This document shows positions 1 to 8,200 of a stretch of DNA of 19,967 bases, piece after piece. The notes beneath the pieces are model-generated. The model worked only from the letters and a program-made list of their open reading frames with translations, searched no databases and had not been told where the DNA came from. The DNA is from Gammaproteobacteria bacterium. GTDB lineage: Bacteria > Pseudomonadota > Gammaproteobacteria > Enterobacterales > Kangiellaceae. The stretch covers positions 62,702-82,668 of the forward strand of contig NVTT01000001.1 of NCBI GenBank assembly GCA_002401655.1, read 5' to 3'. Each line of letters begins with the position of its first letter. The stretch's first letter is position 1. The position numbers and the translations under genes were made by a program.

Positions 1-318
1 AGTGATGAAGTGAAAGAATTTACTAAGAACTATCGTACGAAATTACCCTTTGAATATGCGACTACCAGCGATGTTTTAGATCACTTTGATCACGTTGTAA
101 AATTAACGAGCATCGATCATGTTGGCATTGGTTCTGATTATGATGGTGTCGGTGATAGCTTACCGATTGGACTAAAAGATGTGAGTTCATACCCTAACCT
201 CATTCAAGGGTTACTTGATAGAGGTTATTCTGAAACGGATATTGAGAAAATACTATCTGGTAATTTAATTCGTGTTTGGACACAAGTAGAAACTTACGCT
301 GCATCCAAACCTAAATAA
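1..318 (+). CDS. Membrane dipeptidase, peptidase family M19 (3' end only)
   Basis: This is the C-terminal 105 codons of a renal-dipeptidase-like (M19) zinc peptidase, open at the left edge of the window. The family hydrolyses dipeptides with a binuclear zinc centre. The visible tail carries the family's late signature: a DHFDHVVKL helix, the strand IDHVGIGSDYDGV with its conserved metal-site-proximal Asp, a loop LPIGLKDVSSYPNL, and the closing motif GYSETDIEKILSGNLIRVW, which is the usual end of the catalytic barrel. Only about a dozen residues follow it, so the C-terminus looks complete. Any signal peptide and most metal ligands lie upstream, outside the window. It ends 19 bp from the convergent receptor gene, with no clear terminator between. 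The family call is firm; substrate and cellular location cannot be judged from this fragment. Confidence 0.93.
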   Translation, partial: SDEVKEFTKNYRTKLPFEYATTSDVLDHFDHVVKLTSIDHVGIGSDYDGVGDSLPIGLKDVSSYPNLIQGLLDRGYSETDIEKILSGNLIRVWTQVETYAASKPK

Positions 319-337
319 TTAATTCACGAAAAGTAAA

Positions 338-2680
338 TTAGAAATTATATCTAAACCCAAGAGCCCAGTTTCGTTTGGTTCTTGGCGCTAAATCTTTTAT
401 AAATGACCCGTGATCTCTAATTTCTTCGTTTAGTAAGTTCTTTCCTTTCAAAAATAGATACCAGTCACTTGAGCGATTAGATATTCGATAGGCAAATTCG
501 AGGTTAACTAAATCAAATGCTGGAGTGGCTAATTCATTTTCACCTACATCATTTTGTGCTTCATTTTTACTCCAAACTAAATCAGTAGTAAAATCTTCGT
601 AATTGTATACAAGATTAAAGCCGATTTTATTAGCTGGAATTCTAGGTAGATTCTCATCGCTATTTAGTTTAGCAACCAAATAATCGGCAAAGACTTCTAT
701 GTCTATTTGGTGTTTATTAAATTTAGCTAGAGAGCTTGTTAATTTAAATTCTGCGCCATAATAGTTAGCATCTTTTTGTTTGTAACAGATTAAACTGAGT
801 TCATCTTCTACAGCTTGCTCTATTGCCAATCCATTTGAATTTTCTGTAGATAAAACACACTCATCATCTATTACAACACTTTGTGCAAAGATATAGTCTG
901 TAAATTGATTATAAAACAGATTAATTTCTCCGCTAAAGCTCTTGTCTTTACCGAATGCTTCTTCGAAGCGATATGAGAAGTCTAGATTATTAGAATATTC
1001 CTTAGTTAAGTTAGGGTTTCCAATTTCGAAAGTGCCGCTGGCTAGATGGGGGCCAAAAGAAAAATACTCTTCAACGCTTGGGAATCGTACATTATGGGAA
1101 AAGTTTAACGCTAACTTATTATGTTTTTTAATGGTATAAACACTACCGACAGAATAATTTACCCCATTTTCTGAACGTTTAACTCCTGAGTCTAAAGTAA
1201 TATCTTGTTGTTCAAAACGCAGGCCTAATTCCCATTTTATTGAGTCAAAATGTTTTTCTTCTAACCAAAATAATGCCTTTGAATTGGTTGTAGATTTTGG
1301 AATAAATGCCTCCTCACCTATCGCTGAAAAATCACGCGATGTCATCTGTATTCCAGCAACCCCACTCCAGTCTAAATAAGGTTTGTGTTTAATATAACTC
1401 TTCAATTCATTGGCTTGATTCTCAAACCTTGTACCGATGGCTTCGCCTTCAAATTCTATGTGTTGGTAATCAGTATTTGCATAACCAACAAACAATGAGT
1501 CTAACGCACCTATGGATAGATCGAACTGGCTTTGAAAATGAACTGTCGATTGCTCCATGTCGATATAGACGTCTTCTTCACCATCCACTACATCACCTCC
1601 ATGCTCACTATGACCAGGTAGCCCATATTGTTTTTCAATAAAACTAACCGATAGACCAGCATAACCATCATCAAAAATGAAACTAGAACCAAGACTACCC
1701 CCCATAGTATTGCTATAGCTGTTTGATAATATTGACTCTTGGTGAAATTCAGATGTATCTTCGTCTTCTAGAGAAAGTTGAGCAAATGACTCGGCAGATA
1801 CGGGTATCTTTATATTACCTGTCTCATTTCTAAAACCATCAATATGCCATGTCCAATCGTTAACACCATTGTTTAATGTAAAAACAGATGCCTTTTCCTG
1901 TGTCGCACTATCACCCAAACGCACTTCAATACCGCCAGTTAATTCGTCTACTGGTGATGTTTGAATTTTATTATCAACGGTATTTATAACACCACCAATA
2001 GCACCGCTACCGTATAATAAGCTAGCAGGACCTTTAACTACTTCAATTTGTTGTAATAATAAAGGCTCTATACCGACATCATGATCGCTGCTGGTTGTTG
2101 ATGCATCTTGCACTCTCATTTGGTTATTCGTAACCATTACTCGTCCCGCACTCAATCCTCGAATAACCGGTCGTGCGACGGCAGGGCCAAAAGAAGAAAA
2201 GCTTAAGCCAGGTTCTAGCTGTAATATTTCACCTAACGTCGATGCGCGCTTGCTGATTAATTCTTCTCCTGAAATAATGGCGATCGGCGTTGCCATATCT
2301 AGAGAGGTATGTTCGAGAGGGTTAGCGTGAATAATAATTTTATGATCAGGTTCTTCAATTTTCGAAATTAGTAATGGTGAGTTACGTGGATAGTCTGATC
2401 CGTCATCAATATCTATATAGTGGTGAAAATGCTCATATTTTCCAGCTTCAATATCTAATAGGTATTGGCCACAGTCCAAATCAAACTTCACAATACCAAA
2501 TTGATCGCTGGTTTTACTGAGTTTTAATTGGTCAATTTTTACTAAAGCTTTTATTAGTGGTTTGCTGTAACTATCAACGACTAACAAATGAACGGATTTT
2601 GCATTTGAATAAGTTGAAAATGATGAGATTGATATAAGGCAAAAAATAAGATGCCAATTTTTGAATTGAAATTTGTTCAT
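338..2680 (-). CDS. TonB-dependent outer-membrane receptor, ZnuD-like (probable zinc uptake)
   Basis: A 780-residue outer-membrane receptor. The start chosen is the ATG at 2680-2678, because GGGAA lies 6 bases before it and it opens directly into a signal peptide (residues 1-27, ending SNA). The longer reading frame would begin at a TTG at 2731 and bury that signal. Domains in order: a carboxypeptidase-regulatory-like beta sandwich (about 28-95), a plug starting HANPLEH (118) with the RPVIRG box at 170-175 and a GPASLLYGSGAIGGVIN segment, then a 22-strand-type barrel ending in RYNF with the expected terminal Phe. The plug and the loop YGLPGHSEHGGD (352-363) closely resemble the ZnuD zinc-receptor subfamily, whose equivalent loop is His-rich. 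Zinc as substrate is therefore a reasoned inference, not proven. Two cysteines in a late extracellular loop could form a disulfide. A small secreted protein lies 129 bp upstream on the same strand and probably shares the transcript. Confidence 0.9.
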   Translation of the reverse strand: MNKFQFKNWHLIFCLISISSFSTYSNAKSVHLLVVDSYSKPLIKALVKIDQLKLSKTSDQFGIVKFDLDCGQYLLDIEAGKYEHFHHYIDIDDGSDYPRNSPLLISKIEEPDHKIIIHANPLEHTSLDMATPIAIISGEELISKRASTLGEILQLEPGLSFSSFGPAVARPVIRGLSAGRVMVTNNQMRVQDASTTSSDHDVGIEPLLLQQIEVVKGPASLLYGSGAIGGVINTVDNKIQTSPVDELTGGIEVRLGDSATQEKASVFTLNNGVNDWTWHIDGFRNETGNIKIPVSAESFAQLSLEDEDTSEFHQESILSNSYSNTMGGSLGSSFIFDDGYAGLSVSFIEKQYGLPGHSEHGGDVVDGEEDVYIDMEQSTVHFQSQFDLSIGALDSLFVGYANTDYQHIEFEGEAIGTRFENQANELKSYIKHKPYLDWSGVAGIQMTSRDFSAIGEEAFIPKSTTNSKALFWLEEKHFDSIKWELGLRFEQQDITLDSGVKRSENGVNYSVGSVYTIKKHNKLALNFSHNVRFPSVEEYFSFGPHLASGTFEIGNPNLTKEYSNNLDFSYRFEEAFGKDKSFSGEINLFYNQFTDYIFAQSVVIDDECVLSTENSNGLAIEQAVEDELSLICYKQKDANYYGAEFKLTSSLAKFNKHQIDIEVFADYLVAKLNSDENLPRIPANKIGFNLVYNYEDFTTDLVWSKNEAQNDVGENELATPAFDLVNLEFAYRISNRSSDWYLFLKGKNLLNEEIRDHGSFIKDLAPRTKRNWALGFRYNF

Positions 2681-2686
2681 GATATT

Positions 2687-2691
2687 TTCCC
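2687..2691 (-). promoter_or_regulatory. Ribosome binding site that fixes the receptor start
   Basis: Read on the minus strand this is GGGAA followed by 6 bases and ATG. It favours the internal ATG at 2680 over the TTG at 2731, which would add 17 residues in front of an otherwise canonical signal peptide. Confidence 0.65.
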
Positions 2692-2809
2692 AAGTAAATA
2701 ATATTTTCAAGATTGACGGATAATCTATCAAGCCTGCTTCATTAAGCTTATGAGCTATAACTAAACTGTTACGGCTTCAAGTAAACTTTAAAGTGAATTT
2801 TAAAAATAT

Positions 2810-3091
2810 TTATTGCTTGGGAGGTGCCCGACTCAAATGATAGTGGGAATAATGCTGAAGCTTAATTGGTTGGTATTGAACAACTAAAATAACATGGGGG
2901 TTATTGAAAGAATAGAAAATGGGATAAGTATTGCTATCAATAAAATCATCAAGCAGTAGATGTGAGGTACAAAGCGATATATCACAATCATTTAAATGTG
3001 CTTCACTATATTCGTGAGCAACAGCTGACCCTACTTGGAGTAACGTAAGTAATAGAACTAGAAAGGCTATATATTTCTTAAACTTAAACAT
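2810..3091 (-). CDS. Small secreted His/Cys-containing protein, zinc-chaperone-like
   Basis: A 93-residue protein with a clear signal peptide (MFKFKK, then hydrophobic residues 8-20, cleavage after VGSAVA at about 25). The predicted mature part starts HEYSEAH and contains a close Cys pair within DCDISLC, further histidines (SHLLLD, HYSHYH) and a C-terminal RAPP motif. Its size, signal peptide, early His/Cys cluster and RAPP ending recall the small periplasmic proteins annotated in gammaproteobacteria as zinc-uptake-associated chaperones, often found beside ZnuD-type receptors. The gene sits 129 bp upstream of such a receptor on the same strand. Function is inferred from this context and residue pattern; binding of zinc is not shown. 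No Shine-Dalgarno sequence is evident before the ATG. Sure that it is a secreted protein, moderately sure of the metal role. Confidence 0.72.
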   Translation of the reverse strand: MFKFKKYIAFLVLLLTLLQVGSAVAHEYSEAHLNDCDISLCTSHLLLDDFIDSNTYPIFYSFNNPHVILVVQYQPIKLQHYSHYHLSRAPPKQ

Positions 3092-3106
3092 TTGGATTTT
3101 AGCTAG

Positions 3107-3130
3107 ATTGATATTATTTATATTGATATT
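3107..3130. repeat. Two direct ATTGATATT repeats upstream of the metal-uptake pair
   Basis: ATTGATATT occurs at 3107-3115 and 3122-3130, spaced 15 bases start to start, just upstream of the small secreted protein gene. The position suits an operator, but the sequence does not match the Zur box known from Escherichia coli, and the whole stretch is very AT-rich, so chance is possible. Confidence 0.25.
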
Positions 3131-3240
3131 TTTCGATTTTACAAGTTATTTTTAATTAATACAATGAATAAAGTGTTTCAATTTATTGTCTTTAAATTAA
3201 TATCCCCTTTAAGCCTAAATGCTTTTTACCTTGTTTTGAG

Positions 3241-3264
3241 TTAAGATTATATTAATTATCTTAA
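3241..3264. repeat. Inverted repeat just before the yaiI ribosome binding site
   Basis: Arms TTAAGAT (3241-3247) and ATCTTAA (3258-3264) flank a 10-base AT-only spacer, ending immediately before the GTAGG that precedes the yaiI ATG. It could be an operator or a weak 5' UTR hairpin. No partner regulator is visible. Confidence 0.3.
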
Positions 3265-3278
3265 GTAGGTCTTTTGTA

Positions 3279-3725
3279 ATGAAAATTTGGGTTGATGCCG
3301 ACTCCTGTCCTGTTGTAATAAAAGATATTTTGTTTAAAGCCGCGATTCGAACTAATACAGAATTAACACTCGTTGCCAACCAAAACATAAGTCATCCCCA
3401 ATCACCTTTGATTAAAATGATGCAAGTATCATCAGGATTCGATGTGGCGGATGATGAGATTGTTAGGTTGGTTGGGGCAGGTGATATCGTAATCACTAGT
3501 GATATTCCACTTGCCGCTGAGGTCGTTGACAAAGGTGCTATAGCGCTGAGTTCAAGAGGCGAATTACATACGCCCGATAATATACGAGCGCGGTTAAATA
3601 TGAGAGACTTTTTAGATACCATGCGTGCCAGTGGTGAACATACGGGAGGGCCTCCACCGTTAAATCAAGCGGATCGCCAATCCTTCGCTAATCATCTAGA
3701 TCGAATTTTGTCGAAGGCTAAATAA
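3279..3725 (+). CDS. yaiI: YaiI/YqxD family protein (UPF0178, DUF188)
   Basis: A 148-residue protein that matches the UPF0178 family end to end; the Escherichia coli member is about 150 residues. Conserved features visible are the opening [12 protein letters not shown] with paired Asp residues 6 and 8, the strand [12 protein letters not shown] with another Asp, the SSRGELHT turn, and the C-terminal segment [24 protein letters not shown] typical of the family. The fold is related to PIN-like nucleases by its acidic pattern, but no biochemical activity is firmly established for the family, so no function is assigned. The ATG is preceded by AAGTAGG at good spacing. It stands alone, divergent from the metal-uptake pair and 163 bp before moaB on the same strand. 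Confidence 0.93.
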   Translation: MKIWVDADSCPVVIKDILFKAAIRTNTELTLVANQNISHPQSPLIKMMQVSSGFDVADDEIVRLVGAGDIVITSDIPLAAEVVDKGAIALSSRGELHTPDNIRARLNMRDFLDTMRASGEHTGGPPPLNQADRQSFANHLDRILSKAK

Positions 3726-3888
3726 GCTAAACGTAAGCAAGTTGACTTGTATCATTCAATAGCTTTATTTAATTGTAGGACAAGCGAATAGTTTTTACTT
3801 CACGATGAATTCGCAATACACTAGGTGCTTAGCGAATTTGCATAACTAAATAATTTAACACTTCAAATTAAAAAGAGCCAGATAAGTA

Positions 3889-4410
3889 ATGTCCACTTTA
3901 GTCGAATCAAATAAGATACTCAAAATTGCCGTTTTAACCGTTTCAGATACTCGAAATTTTGAAACCGATAAATCCGGTGCTTACTTAGTAGAACAAATAG
4001 AAAGTGCTGGGCATGAGTTAGCTAAGCATAAAATCGTTATTGATGATATCTATCAAATAAGAGCGTGTCTATCTCAGTGGATTGCCAGTGATTCGATACA
4101 AGCGGTGATTATTACCGGAGGAACAGGATTTTATGGACGGGATTCTACGCCTGAAGCTATTATGCCGTTATTTGATAAACAGATGGAAGGTTTTGGTGAA
4201 TTGTTTCGTTCAATTTCATTTTCTGAAATCGGTAGTTCAACGATTCAGAGTAGAGCGCTTGGTGGTCTTGCTAATAACACCGTTATTTTTTCACTGCCTG
4301 GCTCAACTGGAGCTTGTAGAACAGCTTGGACAAAAATAATTAAAGAGCAATTAGATGGCGATTTTAAACCGTGTAATTTTGTTAAATTATTACAAACCGG
4401 AATACACTAG
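3889..4410 (+). CDS. moaB: Molybdenum cofactor biosynthesis protein B
   Basis: A 173-residue protein of the MoaB/MogA family. These proteins bind molybdopterin and, in MogA, adenylylate it before molybdenum insertion; the precise role of MoaB in gammaproteobacteria is less certain. The sequence follows Escherichia coli MoaB closely: ILKIAVLTVSDTR at the N-terminus, the nucleotide-binding loop ITGGTG (75-80), the acidic position Asp85 followed by TPEA, the EGFGELFR and STIQSRALGG segments, and SLPGSTGACRTAW (135-147). Length is normal. The four family landmarks being intact argues for a working protein. No other molybdenum cofactor gene is in the window. It is convergent with the hydrolase gene, leaving only 25 bp between the stops. 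Confidence 0.93.
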   Translation: MSTLVESNKILKIAVLTVSDTRNFETDKSGAYLVEQIESAGHELAKHKIVIDDIYQIRACLSQWIASDSIQAVIITGGTGFYGRDSTPEAIMPLFDKQMEGFGELFRSISFSEIGSSTIQSRALGGLANNTVIFSLPGSTGACRTAWTKIIKEQLDGDFKPCNFVKLLQTGIH

Positions 4411-4435
4411 CATATTTATTTTTAGTCATTCAATT

Positions 4436-5269
4436 TTAAAAATTACGCTTAGCCCACCCAACAATGGTAGAAATTAACCACTCCTTGTCTTTTTGAAGAA
4501 TGAAAGTGTGATCGCTTTTTTTATTATGTTCTACTTTAATTTTGTCTTCTGAAAATAAATCGCCAATAGCTTTTTTAAATTGATGTTTATAATTGTAAAA
4601 CATATACCAACCACCTGTAAAAATTACTAAAAATTTCGATCCTCTATTTAGTGTTTGCGATAACTTATTTTCAAATACAGATTTTTCTGGAAAGATCATT
4701 TTATAATTCATAGTAACATCTGATTTATTAAGTCGAGATATTTTGACATCTTTTTTAACGATAAATGGTAGAAATTTACTAACTAGATTTCTCCAACTAT
4801 TAGAATTGGTTAAACGTAAATACAATTTTTTAAAGTGAAATTTTGCTGTGGGATAAGCATATCCGTCGATTGGAATAACACCCTTAATACGTTCATCACT
4901 AAATGCTATTTCATAAGCATTATCAGCTCCTGTACAAATTCCACAAACCACAAATTGAGACACACCCGTACTCTCTTGTAGATAATCCATTGCATCAATA
5001 ATATCTTGATTAGTATTTTCTTTTAGACTTAAACTATTTTGTTTGGCTAAACTATCTCCTTTTCCGGATAAATCCATTCTTAAAGAAGTGAATTGTTGTT
5101 TTGCTAGTTCACGTGCGGTTGCTACGTAAATTCGAAAAGGGCCTACTCGATGCAATAAACCTGAATTCACAAAAATAAATATAGGTTTATCCTTTTGAAT
5201 CGATTCAGGTGAAGATAAGATCCCAATTAAATTTTGATTGTCACCAAATTGAATTATTTTTTCGTTCAT
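4436..5269 (-). CDS. Alpha/beta hydrolase with Cys at the nucleophile elbow, partner of the peptide synthetase
   Basis: A 277-residue cytoplasmic alpha/beta hydrolase without a signal peptide. Landmarks: the oxyanion-side segment NSGLLHRVGPFRIYV (35-49), RMDLSGKGDS (64-73), the nucleophile elbow GICTG (110-114) with Cys112 where most relatives have Ser, and the late KSDHTF with probable catalytic His254. Cys elbows also occur in dienelactone hydrolases and, as I recall, in exosortase-associated hydrolases, so it may be an active cysteine hydrolase. The start ATG overlaps the synthetase stop in an ATGA arrangement, which argues for translational coupling and joint function. Likely roles are release or editing of the product tethered to the synthetase, or processing of a precursor; the substrate is unknown. 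Base composition matches its neighbours. The fold call is firm, the role inferred. Confidence 0.85.
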   Translation of the reverse strand: MNEKIIQFGDNQNLIGILSSPESIQKDKPIFIFVNSGLLHRVGPFRIYVATARELAKQQFTSLRMDLSGKGDSLAKQNSLSLKENTNQDIIDAMDYLQESTGVSQFVVCGICTGADNAYEIAFSDERIKGVIPIDGYAYPTAKFHFKKLYLRLTNSNSWRNLVSKFLPFIVKKDVKISRLNKSDVTMNYKMIFPEKSVFENKLSQTLNRGSKFLVIFTGGWYMFYNYKHQFKKAIGDLFSEDKIKVEHNKKSDHTFILQKDKEWLISTIVGWAKRNF

Positions 5270-8200
5270 TTTAAAAGCTCTTTACAAATATGGGAGATAA
5301 TTGTTTGAGGGGCAACAGACGTCTCAATCTGCTCGGTATCTGTCCACGATAGTGACGTATCAAAGGTGTCAGAGTTGTTGAATTTATCTGATGCACTATT
5401 ATTATGTTGTTGTTTATTGTTAGAGAAAATAACGTGGTGCTTGCTTTGCATTTCTTTTGACCAATCTGTTGACTTTATATTCTGCAGCTCTTGTAGTAGT
5501 TGCTCTGAATAATTAAAACCAATTAATTCACTTTTATCACATTCGTTTGAGTCGCGTTTAATGTAAAATCTATCCTTATCAACTAACATTTCTCTGTGCA
5601 TTGTTTTTAGACTTGCAAGATTTGATTCGCCATCGATAATCGGATCCCAGTTTATAATAGTGCCGATATCCGTTCTGTTTGCCGCTGCTTTATTGGCTAA
5701 GTTAGCGCCTAAGCGTAAACCCAAAATAGAAACTTCATTTAGTCCAGACTTGCTTTTCAATTGTTCAATGGCGTCATTAATATTATGAGTCCAAATATCC
5801 ATATTGCAATCAATTGCATTACCATCGGAATCTCCAGTACCAAAATAATCAAAACGTAAAACGTGAAAGCCTAAATCGGTTAATCGTTTGGTTAATAGTT
5901 TAAAGCATCTAAAAATACGAAGATATTCTTGCCCTGTTGGGTAACAAAGAAGGATTGCTTGTTCTTTCTTAGATGACTGCTTGCTAGGAGCATGACCTGT
6001 TGGCGCATGACTTGTTGGCTTATGGTAATACGCAAATAAATGTTTATTTAACGATCGGATAAAGAAAGGGGTCGCTTTATCTCCATCGTTTGATGCTATT
6101 TGCTTTTTCTCAGACGGCTTAATTTTTTCTGACTTTAATTGAGGATGTTGCGATTCCAATTCACTGGCAAGTTGAGCTAAGTTTAAGGAAACTAACATTC
6201 TTGGATTCGATTTGAATTGCAGTTCTCGCTCCAAGCCTGAAATAACTTGCATCATCAACAGGGAGTCGCCACCAATATCAAAAAAGTTATCATACAAACC
6301 TACTTGATTGATATTCGGCAACGTTAACCATATTTTTGCAATTTTATTTTGTGCATTGGTTTCAAGTGGAATAACATCGCGCTCGTTATCATTATCTTCC
6401 ATATTAGGTTCAGGCAAAGCTTTTCGGTTTATTTTGCCATTAGCTGTCATCGGAATTTCATCCAACTGGATATAATGTTGAGGTAACATATAGTCAGGTA
6501 GAGATTGTTTAAGTGAAGAACGGATCAGTGATGCGTTTAAATTTGTGTCAGTAAAAGGAACGTAGTAAGCAATTAATTGTTTGTTTTTATTTTCATCTTC
6601 ATGGACGTTGATGATACCTTGTTCAATTTCTTCTATCTTGAGAAGCGCACTTTCAACTTCACCGACTTCAATTCGAAATCCACGAATTTTCACTTGATCG
6701 TCGGCTCTATCACGATACTCTAATAATCCATCTTCTCTAAACCTAACTAAATCGCCTGTTTTGTATAATTTGCTCGCGGAGTTATTTGAGAAAGGATCGG
6801 CAATAAATTTTTCTTCGGTCATTTCAGGTTTTCCGAGATAACCTCTAGCTAATCCTACCCCGCCCATATGAAGTTCACCAGTTACGCCTAAAGCAACGGG
6901 TTGCATATTCTTGTCTAACACGTAGGCATATAAATTTTTGACCGGTAAACCAATCGGTGCTTCTTGCTCTCTATTCGTATTATCGGCGTTTAAGTCACAA
7001 TAACTACTGACGATGGTACATTCTGTTGGACCATAAGTGTTGATTAGCTTAGCTTCTATTTTGTCGGAGCCTTCTGTTTGTGTTGTCTTAACGCTTTCAA
7101 TCCAATTAGCAACCGCTTGAGGTTGAGCTCGCTCTCCGCCGATAATAACATTTCGAATAGAGGAGGGCAGTGTGAGTTTATCTTCAATAATCGAAGCGGT
7201 GATTTGATGCCAAAATGCCGTGGGTAAATCTAAAAATGTAATTTTTTCGCGTTCACAGGCTTTTAAAAATTCTTTAGCACTACCAAGCATAGAATCATCA
7301 GCGAGACAAAGAGTGCCTCCGCTAATCAATGTGGGATAAATTTCTTCACCGGCAGTATCAAAGCTAATGGATGCAAATTGCAACATTTTGTCTTGTTCAC
7401 AAAAACCAAAGGCTTCTTTTGCAGCAATGGTATAGTTAACGATAGACTGATGTTCAATCATGACACCTTTCGCATCTCCGGTTGACCCCGAGGTGTAGAT
7501 GACATAAGCAAGATTATTAGGCTTTGGATCGGGACATTCTGATAACTGTGATGAATCTAAATCGGTATTGTTAATTTCACTCCAATCAGAATCCAGTAAA
7601 ATGATTGAGCATTGGTGCGCGGGTAAATTGTCTAATAGTTTCTTTTGTGTCAGTAAAAATTGAATACCAGAATCTTTGATCATGTAATCTAATCGTTCAT
7701 TGGGATAAGCAGGATCAAGAGGAACATAACCACCGCCGGCTTTTAATATGGCTAACATCGCTACAATCATATCCGGATGTTTGCTCATAGATAAACCAAC
7801 TGGCGCATCTATTTGTACGCCTTTCAGTTTTAAATAAGCTGAAAGCTTTTCGACTCGCTCTAATAATTCTTTGTAACTGTAACTCACATCTTGATTGTAA
7901 ACCGCAATATTATCAGGTGTTAATTTTGCCTGTTGCTCAAATAATTGATGCAAGCAAACATCGGGTATTTCAAATCCCTTTTGAGCTCTAAATGGCCCGT
8001 TGATTAACTGGTTTTCTTTATCGGTTAAAATATTAAAGTCAGTGATTGACCCCGTCGGATTGTCAATAAAGGCATCGATACATTTAAAGAAATGTTCAAT
8101 CGCTCTTTCGCGAGTTTCTTCATCAAATACGCCCACATTAAAATCAAAGGCAATGGTTAAAGTGCCTGTACCATCAAAATCATGGATTTGAATGGCTAAA

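Noticed and set aside
942..1139. Plus-strand open frame inside the receptor gene
   Set aside because: It runs antisense to a well-conserved barrel-coding region and has no family features.
1429..1641. Plus-strand open frame inside the receptor gene
   Set aside because: Antisense shadow of the receptor; the translated sequence has no recognisable domain.
3392..3622. Minus-strand frame inside yaiI
   Set aside because: Shadow of a conserved gene; low-complexity Ser/Thr-rich translation.
3784..3839. GCGAAT/ATTCGC/GCGAATT segments between yaiI and moaB that could pair in alternative ways, like a riboswitch or attenuator
   Set aside because: Arms are only 6-7 bp with long loops, and nothing resembles the known molybdenum cofactor riboswitch; likely chance.
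4133..4339. Plus-strand frame inside moaB
   Set aside because: Alternative-frame shadow of moaB without its own start signals.
8000..8191. Plus-strand frame antisense to the synthetase
   Set aside because: Lies opposite the region between the condensation and adenylation domains; no domain or ribosome binding site.
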